Shown here in pieces: positions 1 to 7,671 of a stretch of DNA of 64,000 nt. Source of the DNA: Pelotomaculum_C sp050950345 (GTDB taxonomy: Bacteria > Bacillota > Desulfotomaculia > Desulfotomaculales > Pelotomaculaceae). The DNA lies in the NCBI GenBank assembly GCA_050950345.1, contig JBMNHK010000002.1, forward strand, positions 434,001 to 498,000, read 5' to 3'. Made by a program: the position numbers and the translations under genes. The notes beneath the pieces are model-generated. The model saw only the letters and a list, made by a program, of their open reading frames with translations, did not search any database and was not told the origin of the DNA. The first letter of the stretch is position 1, and every line of letters begins with the position of its first letter.

Positions 1-1
1 T

Positions 2-637
2 ACCGGTTTAGCCTATAGTGAGGGCTTGACAGATATATTTAAACCTGCACTGGCCCAATACGGCATTGAAATTGTAGCTGAACAGAGTGTCATGGAAAAG
101 GATACTAATTTCAGCGCCCAGGTTACGGCACTTGGCCAAAAAGAATTTGATGGGGTTGTCTTTACCGGTTACTATACAGAGGGCGCTTTGTTTATGAAGG
201 AAATGCGTAAGCAGGGCTTACAACATCTTATGGTAGGTGGCGACGGCCTGCTGGGCAAAGAGCTTTATGAGCTTGGTACGGACGCTGTTCAGGGTAGTAT
301 GGTTTACGCCGGTTTCGCTGTAGACGAAGAGAATGCTACCGGCAAGACCAAAGATTTTATTGACAAGTATAAAGCACAGAATAATAATGCTTTCCCGGAT
401 ATGTTCGCTGCTCAGGGGTATGATGCAGTTATGCTCCTGGCCGATGCTATGAAAGCAGCGAATAGCAGTGATCCCACCGTTTACAAGGAAAAGCTGGCCC
501 AGACCAAGGACTGGCAAGGCGTGACCGGTACCATTACATTCGATGAAAACCGTGAACCCATTAAGAGCCCCGTATTTCTGCTGGAGGTTAAAGGACAGTC
601 CTTTGCAGTGAAAGCAGTAATACCCATTGAAGAATAA
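2..637 (+). CDS. Branched-chain amino acid type ABC transporter, substrate-binding protein (5' end missing)
   Basis: This is the C-terminal part of a periplasmic-binding-type protein (LivJ/LivK, Peripla_BP_6 fold). It is open at the left edge: the frame runs back to base 2 with no start codon, so the signal peptide and first lobe lie outside the window. The visible 211 codons include a TNFSAQVTAL segment, the hinge-type stretch ending GYDAVMLLADAM, and a C-terminal TGTITFDENRE segment, all typical of this family. It would be a membrane-anchored lipoprotein outside the cell that delivers ligand to the LivHM permease encoded just downstream. The true ligand may be an aromatic or dicarboxylic acid rather than leucine, because these binding proteins are diverse in anaerobes that degrade aromatics. 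Confidence 0.9.
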   Translation, partial: TGLAYSEGLTDIFKPALAQYGIEIVAEQSVMEKDTNFSAQVTALGQKEFDGVVFTGYYTEGALFMKEMRKQGLQHLMVGGDGLLGKELYELGTDAVQGSMVYAGFAVDEENATGKTKDFIDKYKAQNNNAFPDMFAAQGYDAVMLLADAMKAANSSDPTVYKEKLAQTKDWQGVTGTITFDENREPIKSPVFLLEVKGQSFAVKAVIPIEE

Positions 638-840
638 GCCAGCCCTTTAGCCGCATTGTTGCAAAAGGGTCGCAGTTCTGCCAATTGATATGTTACCGGA
701 GTCCATGCCGTAAGATTTTTATGGTGTGAATTCCGGTAGCGCTTTTGGCAGAGTGCGGCTGCTTTTTAATTTTCGCAGTTACTCGTATAGCATACTATGC
801 TGCCGGGTGGCTGGGTCCTGAAAGTATAGGAGGTCGTTGC

Positions 841-1716
841 ATGTTCTGGCAGCAATTGGTTAACGGTGTGACCCTTGGCTCCACCTACGCTTTAATCGCC
901 CTGGGCTATACTATGGTATACGGCATCATCCAGCTTATTAATTTTGCCCACGGTGAAATCTACATGATCGGGGCGTTCACCGGCTTGATCATGGTAACTG
1001 TATTTCAAGTTCATTTTCTGGTGGCTATTCTTGCGGCCATGCTGGTTTGCGTGCCTTTAGCCATGACTATTGAGCGAGTTGCTTACCGTCCCTTGCGTAG
1101 GTCCACCAGGTTAGCCCCCCTCATTTCTGCCCTGGGAGTGTCTGTTTTTTTGCAGACACTGGTGATGTTGCTTAGAGGTGGGCCAAACCCTCTGCCCTTT
1201 CCACAGGTTATTCAAGATACCGTTATAACCCTTGGTTCGATTAAGTTCTCTACTGTCCAGTTGATCATCTTAATCGTGGCCAGTATACTGATGGTATTAT
1301 TGCAGCTAACCATTAAATATACCAAAGTTGGCAAGGCTATGCGCGCCACATCTGAAGATCTGGAAGCGGCCAGTTTAATGGGCATTAATGTTAACCGGAT
1401 AATTTCCTTCACATTTGCTCTTGGCGCCGCCCTGGCAGCAGCAGGAGGTGTGCTGGTAGGTATGTATTTCAACTCTATCCACCCGTATATGGGTGTCGGG
1501 GTAGGGCTGAAAGCCTTCTGCGCGGCAGTAGTCGGCGGCATAGGAAGCATTCCGGGGGCCATGTTAGGAGGCTTATTCATTGGTGTTGCAGAGGTCCTGG
1601 GTGTCGCAGCGGGTTTCGATACTTATAAGGACGCAATCGCTTTTGGACTACTGATCCTGGTGCTGCTCTTTAAACCCACAGGTCTTTTGGGCCTTCCGAT
1701 CCAAAGGAAGGTGTAG
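841..1716 (+). CDS. livH: Branched-chain amino acid type ABC transporter permease LivH
   Basis: Integral membrane permease of 291 residues, one half of the LivHM channel. I place the start at the ATG at 841, which follows a GGAGG site at about 830; an upstream frame extension to 745 has no family similarity. Hydrophobic segments run throughout, and the family signature NFAHGEIYMIGAF lies near residue 40. The cytoplasmic coupling loop GGIGSIPGAMLGG near the C-terminus is where the ATPases dock. It is followed after 2 bases by livM, so the two are translationally coupled. Substrate specificity is set by the binding protein, not by this subunit. Confidence 0.93.
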   Translation: MFWQQLVNGVTLGSTYALIALGYTMVYGIIQLINFAHGEIYMIGAFTGLIMVTVFQVHFLVAILAAMLVCVPLAMTIERVAYRPLRRSTRLAPLISALGVSVFLQTLVMLLRGGPNPLPFPQVIQDTVITLGSIKFSTVQLIILIVASILMVLLQLTIKYTKVGKAMRATSEDLEAASLMGINVNRIISFTFALGAALAAAGGVLVGMYFNSIHPYMGVGVGLKAFCAAVVGGIGSIPGAMLGGLFIGVAEVLGVAAGFDTYKDAIAFGLLILVLLFKPTGLLGLPIQRKV

Positions 1717-1718
1717 TA

Positions 1719-2618
1719 TTGATGGAAGCAGTTATGAATATATTAACAAATCCTTATTACATTCAGGTAGCAACGACAGTGGGCATATTCTTAATTGCTG
1801 CCCTGGGCCTGCACCTGATCACAGGCATAACCGGACAGTTTTCCTTCGGACACGCTGCGTTTTTGAGCATAGGGGCTTATACCTCCGCTTTGATGTCTAT
1901 TCATCTGCCGACACCTTTTTTTCTCAACTTGCTGGCCGGTGGCCTGATGGCAGCGCTATGGGGAGTTATTCTGGGTTTTCCCAGTCTTCGCCTGACAGGG
2001 GATTACCTGGGCATTACCACTTTGGGCTTTGGTGAAATCGTACGTGTTGTATTTATTAATATGAAAATAACTGGGGGAGCCAGCGGCCTGGCGGGTATAC
2101 CCAGGGAAACAAATATTGCCCTGGTATATATTATTGTAGCGCTTAGTATCTTTGCTCTTTACCGCATTCAAAATTCGCGCTTTGGCCGCGCCTTGATGGC
2201 AATTCGTGAAGATGAAATAGCTGCCGAGTCGATGGGTATTAACCCCCTTCTCTATAAAATAAAAGGTTTTGCCCTGGGGACATTTTTTGCCGGGATCAGC
2301 GGCGCGCTTTTTGCCCATATGATCCAGTATATTAACCCGGCTGATTTTGGTTTTCAAAAATCCTTTGAAATTTTGAATTATGTGGTGCTTGGCGGATTGG
2401 GCAGTATTCCAGGGGCTGTTTTAGGCACGGTAGTGTTGTCACTGGCACCGGAATTTTTACGCATTGTCCAGGAATACCGTATGTTGTTCTATGGCGCCCT
2501 GATGGTAACAATGATGATCTTCCGTCCCCATGGGCTGCTGGGCGGGGTGGATTTTGTTAAATTGTTCAAAAAGATGAGGCACCGGGCCAGGTATGGCTCC
2601 ACATCAGGGGATTTGTAG
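1719..2618 (+). CDS. livM: Branched-chain amino acid type ABC transporter permease LivM
   Basis: Second permease subunit, 299 residues with about eight to ten hydrophobic segments. The start is TTG at 1719 or ATG at 1722, both close behind an AAAGGAAGG site overlapping the end of livH. Family markers are SFGHAAFLSIGAYTSAL near residue 45, GDYLGITTLGFGEIVRVV near residue 95, and the coupling loop GGLGSIPGAVLGT. It pairs with LivH to form the membrane pore. A 68-base spacer separates it from livG, with no obvious terminator between. Confidence 0.93.
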   Translation: MMEAVMNILTNPYYIQVATTVGIFLIAALGLHLITGITGQFSFGHAAFLSIGAYTSALMSIHLPTPFFLNLLAGGLMAALWGVILGFPSLRLTGDYLGITTLGFGEIVRVVFINMKITGGASGLAGIPRETNIALVYIIVALSIFALYRIQNSRFGRALMAIREDEIAAESMGINPLLYKIKGFALGTFFAGISGALFAHMIQYINPADFGFQKSFEILNYVVLGGLGSIPGAVLGTVVLSLAPEFLRIVQEYRMLFYGALMVTMMIFRPHGLLGGVDFVKLFKKMRHRARYGSTSGDL

Positions 2619-2686
2619 TCAGCTGTGCAAAGTCGCGAGTTCGTTATCGACGGTGTAATTAAAGGATAATCAACAGAGGTGCATTA

Positions 2687-3454
2687 ATGTCAGCGTTACT
2701 GGAATTGGAAGATGTCACAATCCGTTTTGGTGGCTTGATGGCGGTAGATCATGTCAACTTGCAGTTGGAAAAAGGGCAGGTTGTAGCTCTAATTGGCCCT
2801 AATGGCGCAGGGAAAAGCACAGTTTTTAACGTTATTACCGGCATATATAAACCAACTTCTGGCAGGGTTTTGTTTATGGGTGATGATATCACCGGGATGA
2901 AGCCATATACTATTACCTCCCGGGGGATTGCCAGGACTTTCCAGAATATTCGTCTTTTTAAAAATCTGCCGGTGATAGACAATGTTAAAATAGGGGGCCA
3001 TAGCCGGGGCAGGGCAGGGGTTTTCGGCGCGCTGACCAGATTAACCGGAACAAAAACGGAAGAACAAAGAATCACGGAAAAAGCCAGGGAAGTACTGGAG
3101 GTAGTTGAGCTAACCGCCAAGATGGAAGAGCTGGCGAAAAACCTCTCCTACGGGGAACAGCGGCGGCTGGAAATCGCCAGGGCTCTGGCATCGGAACCAG
3201 TCCTGTTATTGTTGGACGAACCGGCTGCCGGCATGAACCCCCAGGAAAAACAAACCCTGATGCAGATGTTGTTGCGGGTGAGAGCCATGGGAGTAACGAT
3301 CCTGCTGGTAGAGCACGATATGAAGTTCGTGATGAATATTTCCGACCGGGTTGATGTGCTGGTCTACGGGCAAAAGATTGCTTCAGGCACACCGGCGCAA
3401 GTGCAGAATGACCCTGCTGTTATTGAAGCCTATCTGGGAAAGGAGATGGATTAG
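2687..3454 (+). CDS. livG: Branched-chain amino acid type ABC transporter ATP-binding protein LivG
   Basis: Cytoplasmic ATPase of 255 residues energising the LivHM permease. Walker A GPNGAGKST is at residues 37-45, the ABC signature reads LSYGEQRRLEIARAL near 153, Walker B LLLLDEPAAG near 173, and the switch histidine sits in VEHDM near 210. The C-terminal segment ending AYLGKEMD is typical of LivG. The start ATG follows an AGAGGTG site. It lies 3 bases before livF, with which it should form a heterodimer. Confidence 0.95.
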   Translation: MSALLELEDVTIRFGGLMAVDHVNLQLEKGQVVALIGPNGAGKSTVFNVITGIYKPTSGRVLFMGDDITGMKPYTITSRGIARTFQNIRLFKNLPVIDNVKIGGHSRGRAGVFGALTRLTGTKTEEQRITEKAREVLEVVELTAKMEELAKNLSYGEQRRLEIARALASEPVLLLLDEPAAGMNPQEKQTLMQMLLRVRAMGVTILLVEHDMKFVMNISDRVDVLVYGQKIASGTPAQVQNDPAVIEAYLGKEMD

Positions 3455-3457
3455 AGA

Positions 3458-4162
3458 ATGCTCCTTTCGGTTGAAAACCTGAGCGTTTCCTATGGAGGAA
3501 TCCGTGCCCTTAAAGGGATTTCCTTCAATGTAGAAGAGGGGGAAATTGTTACCCTGATCGGAGCCAATGGCGCCGGCAAAAGCACAACCTTAAAAACCAT
3601 CTGCGGTTTAGTCCGTCCCCAGTCAGGTGCAATTACCTACCAGGGAACGCCTTTGGAAAAGGCTTCGCCCCATCAGATTGTGGCCAAAGGTATTTCCCAG
3701 GTGCCTGAAGGACGCCGTGTATTCACAAGGCTGACAGTGATGGAAAACCTTGAGATGGGCGCCTATACCAGGAATAAAAATGAACAACGGCAATCCCTGG
3801 AACAAGTATTTGCCAGGTTCCCCCGCTTGCAGGAGAGAAAAAACCAACTGGCAGGCACATTAAGCGGGGGAGAACAGCAGATGCTGGCCATGGGCAGGGC
3901 TTTAATGTCCAGGCCCCGCTTACTTCTTCTGGATGAGCCTTCTATGGGTCTTGCACCGATGCTGGTGAGAGAGATCTTTGCGATCATTTCCGAAATCAAT
4001 CAATCAGGTACTACAATACTGCTGGTGGAGCAAAATGCCAACATGGCCCTGTCCATTGCCAGGAGGGCTTATGTGCTGGAAACAGGAAGTATTGTGCTCT
4101 CAGGCTCTGCAGCCGAAATGACACGCAATCCCGAGGTGCGTAAAGCTTATCTGGGTGAGTGA
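3458..4162 (+). CDS. livF: Branched-chain amino acid type ABC transporter ATP-binding protein LivF
   Basis: Second ATPase of the transporter, 234 residues, the usual length. Walker A GANGAGKST is at residues 35-43, the signature is LSGGEQQMLAMGRAL, Walker B is LLLLDEPSMGLAP, and the switch region is LLVEQN. Its ribosome binding site lies inside the end of livG (AAGGAGATGG), so translation is coupled. It completes an uninterrupted binding protein-H-M-G-F operon. Confidence 0.95.
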   Translation: MLLSVENLSVSYGGIRALKGISFNVEEGEIVTLIGANGAGKSTTLKTICGLVRPQSGAITYQGTPLEKASPHQIVAKGISQVPEGRRVFTRLTVMENLEMGAYTRNKNEQRQSLEQVFARFPRLQERKNQLAGTLSGGEQQMLAMGRALMSRPRLLLLDEPSMGLAPMLVREIFAIISEINQSGTTILLVEQNANMALSIARRAYVLETGSIVLSGSAAEMTRNPEVRKAYLGE

Positions 4163-4215
4163 ACCGGCAGACTAAACGTTTTAGAAGAACAACAGACACG
4201 CTTGGGGTGATAGTC

Positions 4216-4518
4216 TTGAAAAAGCCTGATTTTGATACATTTAGGGCGATTTTTCTGGCATGTCTGGGACGGCATAACAGTTCTGCCCTGGAGGTGTCCC
4301 AGTGGCAGGAGCTGGGAGGTATAGAGCTGCGCCGCCAAATCCTGGAGTCAGTTAACAAAAAGCTTATTGAGGGTTGGGGTTTGAGTTTCGAAGTCAACAG
4401 CAGGTTGCTTCAGCTGGCAGGCCCGGTGGAAAGCGTGATCATCCAGGCATATCATGAGTTTAATACGATTTTTATGATGGAGAAAATAAACAAAAAGATC
4501 AGGGCGCGATTGAATTAG
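4216..4518 (+). CDS. Small protein of unknown function in the liv/carbonic anhydrase operon
   Basis: I do not recognise this family. From the TTG at 4216, which has a GGGGTGA site 5 bases upstream, it gives 100 residues; the frame stays open back to a GTG at 4159 overlapping the livF stop, but that start has no ribosome binding site. The protein is mostly helical and charged, has no membrane segment or metal motif, and ends in a basic helix (KINKKIRARLN). It sits 54 bases after livF and 23 bases before the gamma-carbonic anhydrase gene, so it is probably cotranscribed with both. Confidence 0.6.
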   Translation: MKKPDFDTFRAIFLACLGRHNSSALEVSQWQELGGIELRRQILESVNKKLIEGWGLSFEVNSRLLQLAGPVESVIIQAYHEFNTIFMMEKINKKIRARLN

Positions 4519-4541
4519 CGCTATGAGGAGGGAGGTAGTAC

Positions 4542-5054
4542 ATGCTTTACCCGTTTAACGGCATCCAGCCGGAAGTAGATCAGACGGTGTTTATTGCCCC
4601 GGGTGCTGTTGTAGCCGGAAGGGTTACAATAGGCGCCAACTCCAGCATCTGGTATAATGCTGTGATCAGGGGGGATACTGATACGGTGACCATTGGCTCC
4701 GGTACCAACATTCAGGACGGTGCTGTATTGCATGTGCAGGAGGGTTTTCCTCTCAGCATTGGAGACAGGGTAACAGTGGGTCACCGGGTAATCTTACACG
4801 GCTGTAAAATTGAAGATGATGCCTTTATCGGCATGGGCGCCATAGTCTTAAACGGAGCTCATGTAGGTGCAGGGGCTGTTGTCGCCGCCGGCGCTTTGGT
4901 GCTGCAGGGACAAAAGATTCCGGCAGGAATGCTGGCCATGGGACACCCGGCCAAGGTAATCAGGCCCTTAACCGCAGAGGAATTGGCGACATTTCAAAGA
5001 GCCGCAACTAAGTACATAAAATTGGCAGATTTGCATGGCAGGAAATCAATCTAA
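4542..5054 (+). CDS. Gamma-class carbonic anhydrase family protein
   Basis: Trimeric left-handed beta-helix protein of 170 residues built from hexapeptide repeats (for example IGANSSIWYNAVIRGD). The three family metal ligands are visible as histidines in VLHVQEG and VGHRVILHG. Members (YrdA, CaiE, PaaY, Cam relatives) either hydrate CO2 or have acyl-CoA related roles, and the sequence alone does not separate these. The start ATG at 4542 follows a strong GAGGAGGGAGGT site. Its stop overlaps the stop of the convergent pit gene, so no terminator fits between them. Confidence 0.88.
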   Translation: MLYPFNGIQPEVDQTVFIAPGAVVAGRVTIGANSSIWYNAVIRGDTDTVTIGSGTNIQDGAVLHVQEGFPLSIGDRVTVGHRVILHGCKIEDDAFIGMGAIVLNGAHVGAGAVVAAGALVLQGQKIPAGMLAMGHPAKVIRPLTAEELATFQRAATKYIKLADLHGRKSI

Positions 5055-6049
5055 AGAAAGATTGAGATGATCTGATACACCAGGCCGGCCAGCAAAGCTG
5101 TCAGCGGCAGAGTGCTCACCCAGGTAACCAGCATTGCCTGCACGGTGTCCCAGCGAACCGAGTTTAAGGTTTTGGCCGAGCCCACCCCCATAATTGAAGA
5201 GGATATGACATGGGTGGTGCTGACAGGCATTTTTAGCAGGGTGGCCATAATGATAATAAAAGCGGAGCTCAGATCTGCCGAAAAACCGCTGACCGGTTCC
5301 AGCTTGATGATCTTTGAGCCCACCGTCTTGATAATTCTCCAGCCACCTACTGATGTGCCAAGAGCCATGCACACAGCACATGATACTTTGACCCATGTCT
5401 GGATATCCAGAGAGGTCTGGAAACCGCCGGCGATGAGAGCAAAAGTGATAATCCCCATGGTTTTTTGGGCGTCGTTGGTGCCGTGGCTGAAGGCCTGGAA
5501 AGCAGCAGTTAAGACCTGCAAATAACGAAAACGCCGGTTTAGTTTGCCGTGGTTGCCATGTCTAAAAATGAACCTGATTAAAGTCATAATGATAAAGCCC
5601 GTTGTGAAGGCAATTACAGGCGAAAAGATCAGAGCGCCGACTATAGTTAAAAAACCGCTGAAATTGACAGCCGTAATACCGGCTGAACCGATTACGGCCC
5701 CTGTCATGGAGCCGATTAGAGCATGAGAAGAACTGCTGGGGATGCCGAAATACCAGGTAAGCAGGTTCCAGGCAATGGCCGCAATCATAGCAGCAGCCAC
5801 AATGTAAATACCGTTTTCAAGCTTAAAGGGATCAGCAATACTGCCCCCTATGGTTTTAGCCACTCCGGTAAAGGTCAGGGCGCCAAGAAGGTTCATTAAT
5901 GCAGCCATGATAATAGCGAACCTTGGGGGAAGGGCTTTTGTTGAGACCGAGGTGGCAATAGCGTTGGCTGTATCATGAAAACCATTGATAAAATCGAAGA
6001 GCAGGGCCAACAGCACAACTATAATTAAAATGGTAGTTAGATCAGACAT
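5051..6049 (-). CDS. pit: Inorganic phosphate transporter, PiT family
   Basis: Membrane carrier of 332 residues for low-affinity phosphate (or metal-phosphate) uptake. Both inverted PiT signatures are present: FDFINGFHDTANAIAT near residue 18 and FSHGTNDAQKTMG near residue 190. About ten hydrophobic segments and a GxxSSSSHAL-type loop support the call. It follows the DUF47 gene by 9 bases in the same direction, the standard arrangement in which the PhoU-like protein regulates the carrier. At 332 residues it is the short bacterial form lacking the large central loop. Confidence 0.93.
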   Translation of the reverse strand: MSDLTTILIIVVLLALLFDFINGFHDTANAIATSVSTKALPPRFAIIMAALMNLLGALTFTGVAKTIGGSIADPFKLENGIYIVAAAMIAAIAWNLLTWYFGIPSSSSHALIGSMTGAVIGSAGITAVNFSGFLTIVGALIFSPVIAFTTGFIIMTLIRFIFRHGNHGKLNRRFRYLQVLTAAFQAFSHGTNDAQKTMGIITFALIAGGFQTSLDIQTWVKVSCAVCMALGTSVGGWRIIKTVGSKIIKLEPVSGFSADLSSAFIIIMATLLKMPVSTTHVISSSIMGVGSAKTLNSVRWDTVQAMLVTWVSTLPLTALLAGLVYQIISIFL

Positions 6050-6058
6050 ATGAGCTCC

Positions 6059-6676
6059 TTAGTTGCGCATGATTATTCTTTCCAAAACGTCAGCCACGTC
6101 TTCGCATTCATCCGTGATCTGTTCCATCATGCTGTAAATATCTTTTTTCTTGATGATCTCTATAGGGTCGGTACAGTTGGTAAACAGGGTTTTTAAACCG
6201 TCCCGGAGCAAGTCGTCAGCTACTTTTTCCAGATCATTAATTTTGTGCGTGTGTTTGCGTATCTCCTGTAATTTCTTTTCAGACAGAAAATTTATCGCCT
6301 GAACAATCTCTTCTACACACATTTCAATGTTTTTGGCAAACAGCTTCATAAACTCGTCAGTTTCAGTGACGTTGAAAAGTTCAAATCTCCAGGTGCAGGC
6401 TTCCATCTGATCGAGTACATCATCCAGCTGGATGGTCAGGCCGAGAATGTCCTCCCTTTCAAGAGGAGTTATAAAGCTTTTATTTAAAGCAAAGATGATT
6501 TCATGGGTGTATTGGTCACCGACATTTTCCAGGTATTTAATTTTTGTAGCAAACTCCTCGGTATCACCCAGGTTGGCAATGCTCTCCCTGAATAATTTAG
6601 TAGCCATTTGTAAATTTTCGGATATTAATATGAAATATTCATAAAATATATCCTTCTTCTTCTTCGTTTGAAACAT
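6059..6676 (-). CDS. DUF47 family protein, PhoU-like regulator of the Pit transporter
   Basis: Helical-bundle protein of 205 residues in the TIGR00153/DUF47 family. I chose the ATG at 6674-6676 (MFQTKKKKDIFYEYF) because it has an AGAGGTG site 7 bases upstream; a longer frame to 6724 adds 16 residues without a ribosome binding site. Family features are the acidic helices with LDDVLDQMEACTWRFELF and the C-terminal EQITDECEDVADVLERI. It is the first gene of a two-gene operon with pit, and an AT-rich 230-base spacer upstream separates it from a divergent gene. The role in phosphate uptake control is family inference. Confidence 0.88.
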   Translation of the reverse strand: MFQTKKKKDIFYEYFILISENLQMATKLFRESIANLGDTEEFATKIKYLENVGDQYTHEIIFALNKSFITPLEREDILGLTIQLDDVLDQMEACTWRFELFNVTETDEFMKLFAKNIEMCVEEIVQAINFLSEKKLQEIRKHTHKINDLEKVADDLLRDGLKTLFTNCTDPIEIIKKKDIYSMMEQITDECEDVADVLERIIMRN

Positions 6677-6904
6677 CAGTTGCACCTCTTGTGTTATTTG
6701 CTGTTGACATTGATATAGTACCATATAAAAAAATAAATTTTGTTAAATTCACATTAAACCTATGTTAAATTTTTGCATTGTTTTATATAATGTGTTATAT
6801 TTTTGATTAATAATCTTTGGGATTGTGGATAAAACAGGTGTTTATCCAAAAACTATCCTTAAATAAAGCTGTACACAGAAATCAAAAGAGAAAGGGTGTT
6901 AATG

Positions 6905-7201
6905 ATGAAAAAAAACATCAGTATTTGCGGGTTGTTAGTTAATGAAAAATCGCATCAAGCCCCGGAGGTCCAACAAGTTTTATCCAGGTATGGCACCCTG
7001 ATCTTGCACCGGAGTGGGATACCCTATTCCGATTGTGACCGGGGTCTCATTAATATCACCATGTTGGCAACCGAGGAAGAACTGGAGAATTTCAAAGCTG
7101 ATCTGGAGAAAATCGCTGGTGTCAAGGTGGAATCTCTTACTTTGATTGATGATGCTGAAGAGCTCGATGTATGCGGTTGTGATTGTGGTTGCGGCGTCTA
7201 G
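6905..7201 (+). CDS. TM1266-type iron-only hydrogenase system putative regulator with cysteine-rich tail
   Basis: Small ACT/CopG-like-fold protein of 98 residues. The KKNISICGLLV start, the central GIPYSDCDRGLINITMLAT stretch and the EKIAGVKVESLTLI end match the TM1266 family, whose genes commonly accompany [FeFe] hydrogenase maturation genes. The usual protein is about 80 residues; this one adds an acidic linker and a tail reading CGCDCGCGV with four cysteines, which could bind a metal or cluster. ATG codons at 6902 and 6905 both follow an AAAGGG site; I prefer 6905 for spacing. No maturation gene adjoins it; the hydrogenase operon is 15.5 kb away. Confidence 0.75.
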   Translation: MKKNISICGLLVNEKSHQAPEVQQVLSRYGTLILHRSGIPYSDCDRGLINITMLATEEELENFKADLEKIAGVKVESLTLIDDAEELDVCGCDCGCGV

Positions 7202-7246
7202 TCGTTAACAGGCTTCTCTCTGTTAATAGCGGAAGTTTTTGATTTA

Positions 7247-7272
7247 AGGAGATGCCCAATAGGGCATCTCCT
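7247..7272. terminator. Bidirectional hairpin between regulator and spore-protein genes
   Basis: A perfect 11-bp inverted repeat (aggagatgccc / gggcatctcct) with a 4-base loop lies between two convergent genes. It lacks a long T-tract on either side, so it is a weak but plausible shared terminator. Confidence 0.55.
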
Positions 7273-7287
7273 CTTGGCTGCCGTTAT

Positions 7288-7458
7288 TTACAGAAAACTC
7301 CGCTCGGCTCTTTCGATGGCTAACCGCACCAGGTTGCCGCAGTTTCTGGAGCTTACTTCACCGAAGCCATACCTGCGTACCACGTCACCAACACCGAGTT
7401 CGTCGGCTAACTCGAACTTCAGCCTTTCAGACATTACTCCTCCACGCTTTCTGCTCAT
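7288..7458 (-). CDS. Small acid-soluble spore protein, alpha/beta type
   Basis: DNA-binding spore protein of 56 residues that would coat and protect spore DNA. The family core is recognisable: ELADELGVGD followed by a G-x-x-SSRNCGNLVR segment, equivalent to the canonical LTSRQxGxxGG region, and a closing helix AIERAERSF. The start is the ATG at 7456-7458, 9 bases behind AGGAGG on the minus strand; a longer frame to 7503 is not supported. The C-terminal half is shorter than in major SASPs and the second glycine pair is replaced by NLV, so this is a divergent minor member. Expression would be in the forespore. Confidence 0.8.
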   Translation of the reverse strand: MSRKRGGVMSERLKFELADELGVGDVVRRYGFGEVSSRNCGNLVRLAIERAERSFL

Positions 7459-7503
7459 GTAGCCTAACCTCCTTTTTAACGACAGCCATTTTATTATTTG
7501 CAA

Positions 7504-7540
7504 TAAAAAAGGACTTAAGCCTGGTAAATTTGCTTAAGTC
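7504..7540 (-). terminator. Intrinsic terminator for the glucoamylase-type gene
   Basis: On the minus strand gacttaagc and gcttaagtc pair across an 11-base loop and are followed by a TTTTTT run. It lies about 130 bases beyond the stop of the GH15 gene and before the spore-protein gene. Confidence 0.75.
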
Positions 7541-7671
7541 GCCTAGAATTAAACAAAGTCCCTGGTGCTTTTAATAGAGCCAGCAGCTCAGTTAAGGATT
7601 ATTGTGTTTGAAAAAATCCCAGGCATTTCATAGCTCATGCTCTGGCCGGCTTCATTTGCTGATCATTGTAT

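Noticed and set aside
745..840. N-terminal extension of LivH
   Set aside because: The extension lies ahead of a strong GGAGG and the canonical permease start at 841.
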